Part shown: positions 1 through 5,855 of the stretch, one piece after another
Layout: each line of letters starts with the position of its first letter
Numbering within the stretch: the stretch's first letter is position 1
NCBI GenBank assembly: GCA_023428035.1
Contig: JAEYZO010000060.1
Coordinates: 1 to 6,483 of the forward strand
DNA from: Pseudomonadota bacterium
GTDB lineage: Bacteria; Myxococcota_A; Polyangia; Polyangiales; Ga0077539
Direction: 5' to 3'
Length of the DNA: 6,483 nt
Notes under the pieces: generated by a model
Database searches by the model: none
Seen by the model: the letters and a program-made list of their open reading frames with translations, nothing else
What the model was told of the DNA's origin: nothing
Made by a program: the position numbers and the translations under genes

Positions 1-1
1 C

Positions 2-862
2 TCGGGGACCGCGCCCGCGCTGCCGCCGCCGAGGGAGGAGCCTGCGCCGACTCCCAGCGTCATCGCGCGCGACGGGCCCAGGCCCCGCGAGCCGCCTCGC
101 CGCCGGGGGCGCTTCTGGGTCGACTTCAGCGCGTTCGCCGGGACCCAGCGCGAGCTGGGGTACTCCGGGAGCTCGTTCAGCCCGACGACCGTCGACGCTG
201 ACTTCTACCGGCTGTCCCCCGAGGTCGGCTTCGCGGTGCCCCTCGGCGGGAGCGTCACCCTCGACCTCTCCGTCGGGGGCGCGTTCGGCGACGGAACCGG
301 TCTGAACGGGGCCGGCAACATCGTCGCTGGGATCTCGGGCTCCACACCCGCGGGCTCTGGGACCTTCACCTGGGGCGCGCTCACGACCCTTCCCTTCACG
401 GGGCTATTCGATCGAGTGAGCGAGCGCCTCCTGGGCGCTGCGGCGATGCGGGGGCTCTGGGACTACTGGCGCTGGGCGCTCGACAGCGTCGCGCTGGTCG
501 GCACAGGCCGCTACGACAAGCGCTTCGGGGCCTTCGCGCTCGGGGGTTCGTTGGCCGCGGGGGCCTTGATCCCCTTCGGGAGCCGCGCCGGGGGGGACGG
601 GTCCGAGTTCCTCGCCCAGTTCGGGGTGCACCCCTTCTTCCACATCGGCGAGCGCTCGGGCGTGGCGCTCGACCTGCGCGCGGTGTGGCTCCCAGCGCAG
701 GCCGGCCTGCTCCAACTCAGCCTCGTCCCGAGGGTGCGCGTCGCGCTCGGGAACACGGACCTCGACGTGTGGCTGAACGTCAACCTCGATGAGCCCCTCG
801 GCTTCGCCTTCGACACCTATCGCTACTGGGGCTTCGGTACGACCTTGACCGTCCCGATCTGA
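2..862 (+). CDS. Outer-membrane beta-barrel-like protein, 5' end outside the window
   Basis: The frame is open from the left edge to a TGA at 860-862, giving 286 visible residues. Residues 1-37 are rich in Pro, Arg and Glu and look like a linker. From about residue 38 (RFWVDFSAFAG) the sequence turns into short stretches alternating hydrophobic and small or polar residues, broken by Gly/Asp/Ser turns. It ends in an aromatic strand (YRYWGFGTTLTVPI), as outer-membrane barrels often do. The first in-frame start-type codon other than CTG is GTG at 236, but the same strand pattern already runs upstream of it, so the real start and any signal peptide lie before the window. The role is unknown; a surface porin-like or structural barrel is an inference from pattern alone. 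The next gene is on the same strand 92 bases downstream. Confidence 0.72.
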   Translation, partial: SGTAPALPPPREEPAPTPSVIARDGPRPREPPRRRGRFWVDFSAFAGTQRELGYSGSSFSPTTVDADFYRLSPEVGFAVPLGGSVTLDLSVGGAFGDGTGLNGAGNIVAGISGSTPAGSGTFTWGALTTLPFTGLFDRVSERLLGAAAMRGLWDYWRWALDSVALVGTGRYDKRFGAFALGGSLAAGALIPFGSRAGGDGSEFLAQFGVHPFFHIGERSGVALDLRAVWLPAQAGLLQLSLVPRVRVALGNTDLDVWLNVNLDEPLGFAFDTYRYWGFGTTLTVPI

Positions 863-905
863 GCGTTCGCGCCTTGAGCGGCCGCAACGCGCCCTCGCGC
901 CTGGA

Positions 906-925
906 GTATCGTCCGCGGCCTGATG
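906..925 (+). promoter_or_regulatory. Possible -10 box and short leader ORF start
   Basis: GTATCGT at 906-912 resembles a -10 box (TATCGT matches TATAAT at four of six positions) and lies ten bases before an ATG at 923. That ATG opens a 14-codon frame ending at TGA 965-967, which overlaps the GTG start of the lipoprotein at 955. No convincing -35 is seen at the usual distance. The spacing matches that at proS, which is the main reason to list it. Confidence 0.25.
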
Positions 926-937
926 GTCGTCACCGTC

Positions 938-947
938 GAGAGAGGGG
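938..947 (+). promoter_or_regulatory. Ribosome binding site that sets the lipoprotein start
   Basis: GAGAGAGGGG is a good purine-rich Shine-Dalgarno, seven bases before the GTG at 955. It favours that GTG over the TTG at 874, which would put 27 Arg-rich residues in front of an otherwise normal lipoprotein signal. Confidence 0.6.
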
Positions 948-954
948 TCGTCGC

Positions 955-1917
955 GTGCTGCGCTTGAGCCTCGGCGCGATGCTCGCGCTCGGCGCCTGCG
1001 GCGGCCTCCCTCCGCCCGGGATGGCCGACGGCGGCATGTCCGGCGATGCGCCCACCGGGGTCGACGCGGGCGCGGTCGAGGGCGCTGAGGTCCCCTTCCT
1101 CGTCGGAGACCGTCGCCGAGTGTTCGTGCCCTCGCGCGGTCGCTACTTGAACGACCACGCCCTCGTGCGCGGCGGCGACGACCGCTGGCACCTCATCGGG
1201 ATCACCCACGACTCCGCCGGGAGCCCGCAGGAGGAGCGGTCGTTCCTGCACGCGACGGCGCCGACCCTCGACGGGCCGTGGACGGAGCTCCCCGACGCGC
1301 TGATGACGCAGATGCCCGAGCGCGTGCTCTGGGCCCCGGACATCTTCGCGCGCGAGCCCGGCCGCTGGACGATGCTCTACTGGGGCAGCACCCCCGACAA
1401 CCAGATCCAGCGCGCCGACAGCGACGACCTCGTCGCGTGGACGCGGGTGATGTCTCCCGTGCCGGGCGGTCGCGACCCGCACGTCGCGAGGGTGGGCGAG
1501 CGCTGGGTGGTCTACTCCGTCGGCGTGCGCGAGAGCCACGGGCAGATCATCGCGACCACCAGCGCCGACCTCACTTCATGGAGCCCGCTCTCGGTGGTGG
1601 TCGAAGACCCGGTGCCGAGCTTCGGCTGGGGCAACCTCGAGAGCCCCTGCCTCGTGAGGCGCGGCGCGTGGTGGTACCTCTTCGTCACGCGCACCAGCGC
1701 GGCGCCGGCGGACTACGACCGCACCGTGGTGCTCCGCTCCGCCGACCCGATGCGCTTCGAGTGGCGGCCCGTGACCGAGATCGCCGGCCACGCGAGCGAG
1801 GTCGTCGAGGAGGGCGGAGCGCAGTACCTCACCTCGGCGGGGTGGACCTCGCAGGTCGGCGAGCCCGCGCGCGGGCTCTCCATCGCGCGCCTCGAGTGGG
1901 CGCCGTCGCCTCGCTGA
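955..1917 (+). CDS. Lipoprotein with GH43/GH32-like five-bladed beta-propeller (putative glycoside hydrolase)
   Basis: The product is 320 aa from GTG 955. Residues 1-14 form a short signal (Arg3, then a hydrophobic run) ending in the lipobox LGAC, with Cys15 as the lipidation site. Residues 16-45 are a Gly/Ala/Asp-rich linker. The rest looks like the propeller shared by families GH43, GH32 and GH68: YLND (Asp67, candidate catalytic base), WAPDIF (126-131, typical of GH43), GRDPHV (Asp174, candidate pKa modulator or transition-state stabiliser) and NLESPC (Glu229, candidate acid). An HASEV motif follows at 279-283. Repeated Trp/Tyr patterns such as RWTMLYWG, RWVVYSVG and WWYLFVTR mark the blades. 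All three acidic positions are present, so an active enzyme on arabinan-, xylan- or fructan-like sugars is possible; the substrate cannot be read from the sequence. The protein probably sits on a membrane facing the periplasm or the outside. An upstream TTG at 874 is a less likely start. Confidence 0.8.
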   Translation: MLRLSLGAMLALGACGGLPPPGMADGGMSGDAPTGVDAGAVEGAEVPFLVGDRRRVFVPSRGRYLNDHALVRGGDDRWHLIGITHDSAGSPQEERSFLHATAPTLDGPWTELPDALMTQMPERVLWAPDIFAREPGRWTMLYWGSTPDNQIQRADSDDLVAWTRVMSPVPGGRDPHVARVGERWVVYSVGVRESHGQIIATTSADLTSWSPLSVVVEDPVPSFGWGNLESPCLVRRGAWWYLFVTRTSAAPADYDRTVVLRSADPMRFEWRPVTEIAGHASEVVEEGGAQYLTSAGWTSQVGEPARGLSIARLEWAPSPR

Positions 1918-1921
1918 CGCC

Positions 1922-1949
1922 TTGACACCCTCGGGCGCTCCCGTAGCTT
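1922..1949 (+). promoter_or_regulatory. Promoter of proS, close to the start codon
   Basis: A perfect TTGACA (-35) is at 1922-1927 and TAGCTT (-10, preceded by G) at 1944-1949, with 16 bases between. Transcription would start near 1956, only about four bases before the ATG at 1960. No Shine-Dalgarno is visible in 1950-1959, so the mRNA is probably leaderless or nearly so. The -35 lies five bases after the stop of the lipoprotein gene. Confidence 0.6.
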
Positions 1950-1959
1950 CGCGCGCCCT

Positions 1960-3705
1960 ATGCGCTACTCGCGATCGCTGATCCCCACGCTCCGCGAAGA
2001 CCCCGCGGAGGCGAAGAAGAACCCCTCGCACCGGCTGCTCCTGCGCGCGGGCTACGTGCGCCAGGTGGGCGCGGGGATCTACGAGTTCCTCCCGCTGGGC
2101 CTGCGGGTGCTGCGCAAGGTCGAGTCGATCGTGCGCGAGGAGATGGACCGCGCCGGCGCCCTCGAGGTGATGATGCCCGCGCTCTGCCCGAGCGAGCTCC
2201 TGAAGGAGACCGGCCGCTGGGAGCTCTTCGGCTCGACGCTCTTCCGCCTGAAGGACCAGCGGGGCAACGACTACAACCTCGGGCCCACGCACGAGGAGGT
2301 CATCACCGACATGGTGCGGGGCGTGGTGCGCTCGTACCGCCAGCTCCCGGTGAACCTCTACCAGATCCAGTGGAAGTACCGCGACGAGGCGCGCCCCCGC
2401 GCGGGGCTGCTGCGCTGCCGCGAGTTCCTGATGAAGGACGCGTACAGCTTCGACACCGACGAGGCCGGCGCGCTCAAGAGCTACGAGGCCATGCGGGGCG
2501 CGTACGACAGGGTCTTCACCCGCGTGGGCGTGCGCTACCGCCTGGTGAGCGCCGACTCCGGCGCGATGGGCGGGAGCACCAGCGCGGAGTTCCAGATCCT
2601 CGCCGACACGGGCGAAGACGCTATCGTCGTGTGCCCCTCGTGCGAATACGCCGCGAACGTCGAGGCCGCGGTCGCGAAGCGCGTCGAGGGCGGGGCCGAG
2701 ACCTCCGCGGGAGGATCGCCCAAGAAGGTCGCGACGCCGGGCAAGAAGACCATCGAAGAGGTCGCGGAGTTCCTCGGCGTGCCCGAGTCGGCGACGCTCA
2801 AGGCGGGGGTGTTCATGTTCGGCAAGGCGCAGGGCGACGCGGGGCAGCTCGCGCTGGCCTTCGTGCGCGGCGACCGCCGCTTCAACGAGGTGGCGCTCTC
2901 TCGTGAGCTCGGCGCGACGTGGCTGCGCGCGGCCGAAGACGAAGAGGTCTCCGCGGCGGGCCTCGTCGCTGGCTACATCGGCCCGTGGAAGCTCCCCGAG
3001 TCGGTGTCGAACATCCTCATCGACAGCGAGGTGTCGGAGTCGAACGACCTCGTGGCGGGCGCCAACGAGTCGGGCTTTCACACGAAGCACGTGAGCGTGG
3101 CGAAGGCGCGCGAGGGCCTCGGCTCGCGGGCGCGGGTGGCCGACGTGCGCGCGGTGGGTCGGGGCGACGCCTGCCCGAGCTGCGGCGCGGGCCTCGAGGA
3201 GTACAAGGGCATCGAGGGCGGCCACATCTTCGTGCTGGGCACGCACTACACGGCGAAGATGAACGCGCGCTTTCAAGACGCGCAGGGCACCGAGAAGCTG
3301 ATCGTGATGGGCTGCTACGGCATCGGGGTGTCGAGGCTGGTGGCCGCGACCGCGGAGCAGTGCCACGACGCCGACGGGCTGAAGTGGCCGATGTCGATCG
3401 CGCCCTATCAGGTGCTGCTCGCGCCGCTGATGGCCGAGGGCCCGGTGATGGAGGCCGCGGTGAAGCTCTACGAGGAGCTCACGGCGAAGGGCGTCGAGGT
3501 GCTCTTCGACGACCGCGACGAGCGCCCCGGCGTGAAGTTCAAGGACGCGGACCTGCTGGGGATCCCCCTGCGGCTCACGGTGGGCAAGAAGACCCTCGAC
3601 CAGGGCAAGGTCGAGCTGAAGCCCCGCGGCGAGAAGGACGCGGAGCTCATCGAGGTCGCGGGCGCGGCCGAGGTAGTGGCCCAGCGGGTGCGCGCGGCGC
3701 TATAA
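1960..3705 (+). CDS. proS: Prolyl-tRNA synthetase, bacterial type with editing insertion
   Basis: This cytoplasmic enzyme attaches proline to tRNA(Pro) using ATP. At 581 aa it is near the length of E. coli ProRS (572 aa as I recall it) and is colinear with it. The class II core starts at the N-terminus (LRAGYVRQVGAGIYEFLPLG, 28-47). GPTHEE (108-113) lies in the proline-binding loop region. Motif 2 is RDEARPR...CREFLMKD (141-160) and motif 3 is GCYGIGVSRLV (451-461). The insertion that clears mischarged Ala-tRNA(Pro) occupies roughly 225-405; Lys281 in ATLKAG matches the editing lysine of the E. coli enzyme (K279), and GDRRFNEV (304-311) and GANESG (367-372) are further landmarks. The C-terminal anticodon-binding domain starts near 475 and includes DDRDERPGVKFKDADLLGIP (517-536). 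Two CPSC pairs (225-228 and 405-408) flank the insertion. The ATG at 1960 fits the conserved N-terminus, and a promoter lies directly upstream. Confidence 0.98.
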   Translation: MRYSRSLIPTLREDPAEAKKNPSHRLLLRAGYVRQVGAGIYEFLPLGLRVLRKVESIVREEMDRAGALEVMMPALCPSELLKETGRWELFGSTLFRLKDQRGNDYNLGPTHEEVITDMVRGVVRSYRQLPVNLYQIQWKYRDEARPRAGLLRCREFLMKDAYSFDTDEAGALKSYEAMRGAYDRVFTRVGVRYRLVSADSGAMGGSTSAEFQILADTGEDAIVVCPSCEYAANVEAAVAKRVEGGAETSAGGSPKKVATPGKKTIEEVAEFLGVPESATLKAGVFMFGKAQGDAGQLALAFVRGDRRFNEVALSRELGATWLRAAEDEEVSAAGLVAGYIGPWKLPESVSNILIDSEVSESNDLVAGANESGFHTKHVSVAKAREGLGSRARVADVRAVGRGDACPSCGAGLEEYKGIEGGHIFVLGTHYTAKMNARFQDAQGTEKLIVMGCYGIGVSRLVAATAEQCHDADGLKWPMSIAPYQVLLAPLMAEGPVMEAAVKLYEELTAKGVEVLFDDRDERPGVKFKDADLLGIPLRLTVGKKTLDQGKVELKPRGEKDAELIEVAGAAEVVAQRVRAAL

Positions 3706-3706
3706 C

Positions 3707-3735
3707 CCCGGAGAATCCGGGCTCAGGCGGCCCGG
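3707..3735 (+). terminator. Two mutually exclusive hairpins after proS
   Basis: Two bases after the proS stop, CCCGGA (3707-3712) and TCCGGG (3716-3721) form a perfect 6-bp stem with a GAA loop. CCGGGC (3717-3722) can instead pair with GCCCGG (3730-3735) around a 7-nt loop, and the two stems share bases. No U-run follows, so if this ends transcription it is not a classical intrinsic terminator. Chance pairing is easy in DNA this rich in GC. Confidence 0.35.
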
Positions 3736-3742
3736 GTATGAT
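3736..3742 (+). promoter_or_regulatory. Orphan -10-like box in the convergent gap
   Basis: GTATGAT has a TATGAT hexamer matching five of six bases of TATAAT. No clear -35 is seen at 16-18 bases. A GTG lies ten bases after the box, at 3753, the same spacing as at proS. It opens a frame to 4172 that runs antisense into the hydrolase gene and looks like no known protein. The box could drive a small RNA, a remnant gene or nothing. Confidence 0.3.
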
Positions 3743-3771
3743 CTGCGTCAGGGTGCCTCGGAGGGGGTCCA

Positions 3772-3790
3772 GCGTCGGTCGGACCGACGC
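3772..3790. terminator. 19-bp perfect interrupted palindrome between convergent genes
   Basis: GCGTCGGTC (3772-3780) and GACCGACGC (3782-3790) are exact inverse complements around one central G. In RNA this would give a 7-bp stem with a 5-nt loop in either direction. The position between the 3' ends of proS and the hydrolase fits a bidirectional terminator, but there is no U-tract. A protein-binding site is the other option. Confidence 0.4.
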
Positions 3791-3836
3791 GGGCGTCGGT
3801 GGAGGCGACGTGTGCGTCGGGTGGGGCGACGCCCGC
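3789..3836. repeat. 10-bp inverted repeat sharing the tandem-repeat core word
   Basis: GCGGGCGTCG (3789-3798) is repeated exactly in inverse complement at 3827-3836 (CGACGCCCGC), 28 bases apart. Inside it, GCGTCG (3814-3819) and CGACGC (3827-3832) can form a competing stem. The same 10-bp word opens each 21-bp unit further right. Confidence 0.6.
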
Positions 3837-3851
3837 GAGCGCCGAGACGAC

Positions 3852-3965
3852 GCGGGCGATTGCTTTGGGAATCGCGGGCGATTGGTCGGGACGACGCGGG
3901 CGTCGGGTGACGACTCGCGGGCGTCGGGTGACGACTCGCGGGCGTCGGGTCGCGGCTCGCGGGCG
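3852..3965. repeat. Short tandem repeat array, 21/22-bp units
   Basis: Units start with GCGGGCG. Two diverged 22-bp units (3852-3873, 3874-3895) are followed by two identical 21-bp units (3896-3916, 3917-3937), a third with three mismatches (3938-3958) and a fragment (3959-3965) that ends one base before the hydrolase stop codon. The 21-bp units begin GCGGGCGTCGG, end GACTC, and each can form a small CGTC/GACG hairpin. The first 22-bp unit holds a 6-bp stem, GCGATT (3856-3861) with AATCGC (3870-3875). There are no spacers, so this is not a CRISPR. It lies in the 3' untranslated part of the hydrolase transcript. Confidence 0.85.
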
Positions 3966-3966
3966 G

Positions 3967-5049
3967 TCACTCCTGGTCGAGCCAGCGGCAGACCATCGGG
4001 AAGACCTCGTCGCCGGCCTTTCCGCCGAGGATCAGGTCGAGGTGGTCGTAGTGGTCCGAGGCGCCCGAGGCAGGGCCCACGCAGACGTAGGTGCGGTCGC
4101 GCGACCCGATGCGCTCCCACGCGGCCTCGACGGCGTGGGCGGGCGCGAGCGCGTCCTGGCTCCCCGCGATGATGAGCGTGGGGACGGTGATGTCGGCGAT
4201 CGAGGCGAAGTAGTCGTCGGCGCCGTCGTCGCTGTCGAAGGTGCCGTGCCGTAGCCACCGCGCGAACTGGAACGCGACCCCCGAGGGCACGTCGTGGAGC
4301 GTGTTCGCCATCACCCGCCGGAGCATCTCGGGCGTGTAGTGCCGAGGACGTAGCCCTCGCGTGATCCACCAGGGGAGCCACGGCGCCATGATCGGCGCGG
4401 GCAGGAGCGCGAGGAGCCTGAACGGCACCCGCGGCAGCCCCCGGAAGGGCACCAGCAGCAACGGGATCACGCCGGGCCCGCGACGGAGCCAGTGCTTGTC
4501 GAAGCTCACGGGGGAGCCGATGGTGACCAGCCGTCGCACCTCGGTCCCGCGGCGGGCGCCGAGGTGGGCGTAGGCGAGCATCCCTCCCATCGAGAAGCCC
4601 ACCCAGTCGACCTTGTCGGAGCCGGTGCGCTCGCGCACCTCGGCGAGGGCGGCGGGCACGTCTTGCCGGAGGTAGGTGTCGAAGTTCGCGAGGCGCAGCC
4701 CGGGGCCGCGGGTGTTCGCCGCGGCGCCGCGGAGCTCGAGCACCCACACGTCGCGGCCCGCGTCGGAGAGACGTCGCGCGAGGCTGGTCTGCGGGTCGAG
4801 CGCGAAGGCCCGGCGGTTCATCGCGAGGCCGTGGCACAACAGCACCGGGGGCAGGGGAGAGGGGCCCGCCCTCGGCCGCAGCCGCGCGAGGACGTAGCGC
4901 CCTCCGTCGGCGGCGGTGAGGCAGTGCAGCTCGTCGAACTCGAAGGGCAGCGAGAGGTGCCGCCCGGCGATGGTGACCCACGCGAGCACGAAGAGGGTCA
5001 GCCCGAGGGCCGCGAGGAGCACGATCTGCACGATCGACAGGGTCGGCAC
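3967..5049 (-). CDS. Membrane-anchored alpha/beta hydrolase
   Basis: The product is 360 aa from a GTG at 5049-5047 to a TGA at 3969-3967. Residues 6-28 are one strongly hydrophobic stretch with few charges before it, most likely an uncleaved membrane anchor. The rest is an alpha/beta-hydrolase fold: LCHGLAMN (71-78) supplies the His-Gly of the oxyanion region, DVWVLELRG (100-108) is a core strand, GFSMGG (151-156) is the nucleophile elbow with Ser153, GSQDALAP (296-303) gives the likely acid Asp299, and DHLDLILG (335-342) the likely His336. Residues 190-235, rich in Leu, Pro and Trp, may form a lid. The fold suggests an esterase, lipase or similar hydrolase on a hydrophobic substrate; the true substrate is unknown. 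The gene is convergent with proS and divergent from rnc, so it is probably transcribed alone. Confidence 0.88.
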   Translation of the reverse strand: MPTLSIVQIVLLAALGLTLFVLAWVTIAGRHLSLPFEFDELHCLTAADGGRYVLARLRPRAGPSPLPPVLLCHGLAMNRRAFALDPQTSLARRLSDAGRDVWVLELRGAAANTRGPGLRLANFDTYLRQDVPAALAEVRERTGSDKVDWVGFSMGGMLAYAHLGARRGTEVRRLVTIGSPVSFDKHWLRRGPGVIPLLLVPFRGLPRVPFRLLALLPAPIMAPWLPWWITRGLRPRHYTPEMLRRVMANTLHDVPSGVAFQFARWLRHGTFDSDDGADDYFASIADITVPTLIIAGSQDALAPAHAVEAAWERIGSRDRTYVCVGPASGASDHYDHLDLILGGKAGDEVFPMVCRWLDQE

Positions 5050-5056
5050 TCGGGAG

Positions 5057-5063
5057 ATCGTAC
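5057..5063 (-). promoter_or_regulatory. Candidate -10 box of the hydrolase gene
   Basis: Read on the minus strand this is GTACGAT; TACGAT matches four of six bases of TATAAT. It ends seven bases before the GTG start, so transcription would begin at or next to the start codon. No Shine-Dalgarno is seen in the bases between, and no good -35 was found. Confidence 0.4.
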
Positions 5064-5100
5064 ACGCGGGGGGCGACTGGCGCCTCGTGGCGAAGGTGCG

Positions 5101-5107
5101 GTAGAGG
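5101..5107 (+). promoter_or_regulatory. Candidate -10 box or ribosome binding site of rnc
   Basis: GTAGAGG begins 17 bases before the rnc ATG, the same distance as the GTAGCTT box before proS, but it lacks the final T expected in a -10. Its GAGG (5104-5107) could also serve as a weak Shine-Dalgarno, ten bases from the ATG. The sequence does not decide between the two roles. Confidence 0.3.
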
Positions 5108-5117
5108 CGGGCGCGAG

Positions 5118-5855
5118 ATGGCCCTCGACCCGACGCTGCGCGCGCTCTGTGACGCGATCGGCGTGACCTTCAACGACACGAGCCTGCTGGAGCTGGCGGT
5201 GACCCACAGCTCCGCCGCGGCCGAGGCGCGCACGAAGCGCAGGCCCCGGCCCGAGGACAACGAACGCCTGGAGTTCCTGGGCGACGCGGTGCTCGGGCTG
5301 ACGGTGGGGGAGGCCCTCTGGAGGGCGCTCCCTGACGCCCCCGAGGGCGAGCTCAGCCGCGTGCGAGCGGCCGTGGTGAACGAGCGCAACCTGGCCACCA
5401 TCGCCGCAGCCGTGGGCCTGGGCGACGCGCTGCGCCTGGGCCGCGGCGAGGAGCTGACCGGCGGTCGAACGAAGCCCTCGATCCTCTGTGACGCCTTCGA
5501 GGCCCTGGTCGCCGCGGTCTACCTCGACGCGGGGATCGAGGCCGCGCGCGCGCTGGTCGAGCGGCTGTTGTCTCCGTCGATCACGGCGGCGACGGCGCGG
5601 GCCGAGGTGCACGTCGACGAGAAGACCGTGCTGCAGGAGCGAGTGCAGGGGGAGCGGGGTGTTACCCCGCGCTACGAGGTGATCGGCGCCGAGGGCCCCG
5701 ACCACGCCCGACGGTGGACCGTAGCCATGATCGCGGGGGACTTCCTGCGCACCGAGGGGGTGGGGGCCAGCAAGAAGTCCGCGGAGCGCGCGGCGGCGCG
5801 GGCGGCGCTCGACCTCCTCGCGTCGGCCCCGCCCACGAAGCCCGAGGAGCCATGA
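5118..5855 (+). CDS. rnc: Ribonuclease III
   Basis: RNase III cuts double-stranded RNA in the cytoplasm, mainly to process rRNA precursors and some mRNAs. The 245-aa product has the usual layout. The catalytic domain (about 1-155) carries the signature NERLEFLGDAVLG (48-60), with Glu49, Glu52 and Asp56 matching E. coli E38, E41 and D45, and SILCDAFEAL (121-130), with Asp125 and Glu128 matching D114 and E117. All metal-binding acids are therefore present. The double-stranded-RNA-binding domain runs from about 168 (EKTVLQERVQ) to 237 and ends in the conserved basic helix ASKKSAERAAARAALDLL (217-234). The protein is slightly longer than E. coli RNase III (226 aa as I recall it), mostly from a charged insert at 34-47. 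Its stop overlaps the dut start by ATGA. The common partner era is not next to it here. Confidence 0.97.
   Translation: MALDPTLRALCDAIGVTFNDTSLLELAVTHSSAAAEARTKRRPRPEDNERLEFLGDAVLGLTVGEALWRALPDAPEGELSRVRAAVVNERNLATIAAAVGLGDALRLGRGEELTGGRTKPSILCDAFEALVAAVYLDAGIEAARALVERLLSPSITAATARAEVHVDEKTVLQERVQGERGVTPRYEVIGAEGPDHARRWTVAMIAGDFLRTEGVGASKKSAERAAARAALDLLASAPPTKPEEP

Noticed and set aside
236..238. GTG 236 as the start of the first gene
   Set aside because: The same frame is open to the left edge and already shows beta-strand-like sequence upstream, so the gene starts before the window.
874..954. TTG at 874 as the start of the lipoprotein
   Set aside because: It would add 27 Arg-rich residues before the signal peptide and lacks a good ribosome binding site, while GTG 955 has one.
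1576..3366. 596-codon open frame on the minus strand, antisense to the lipoprotein gene and proS
   Set aside because: Its product is rich in Arg, Ala, His and Leu with no family resemblance, and it lies opposite clear ProRS and propeller motifs. High third-position GC keeps such antisense frames open.
3852..3965. Repeat array as a CRISPR
   Set aside because: Units are directly adjacent with no unique spacers, and no cas genes are nearby.
2919..4172. 417-codon plus-strand frame over the proS 3' end, the gap and part of the hydrolase
   Set aside because: The first part is out of frame with proS, and the product is Arg/Gly-rich with no recognisable domain. Only the portion from GTG 3753 is kept, as a speculative finding.
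4492..5166. 224-codon plus-strand frame antisense to the hydrolase
   Set aside because: It has a Glu/Arg/Gly/His-rich composition with no domain; the minus strand carries the GFSMGG hydrolase motif.
3647..5401. 584-codon open frame on the minus strand across the gap, the hydrolase and part of rnc
   Set aside because: It is a shifted-frame shadow with Arg/Pro/Ala-rich composition. The hydrolase frame on the same strand has the catalytic motifs.
5714..5851. Upstream extension of the dut frame
   Set aside because: It overlaps the RNase III RNA-binding domain and is Gly/Arg-rich; dUTPase homology begins at the ATG at 5852.
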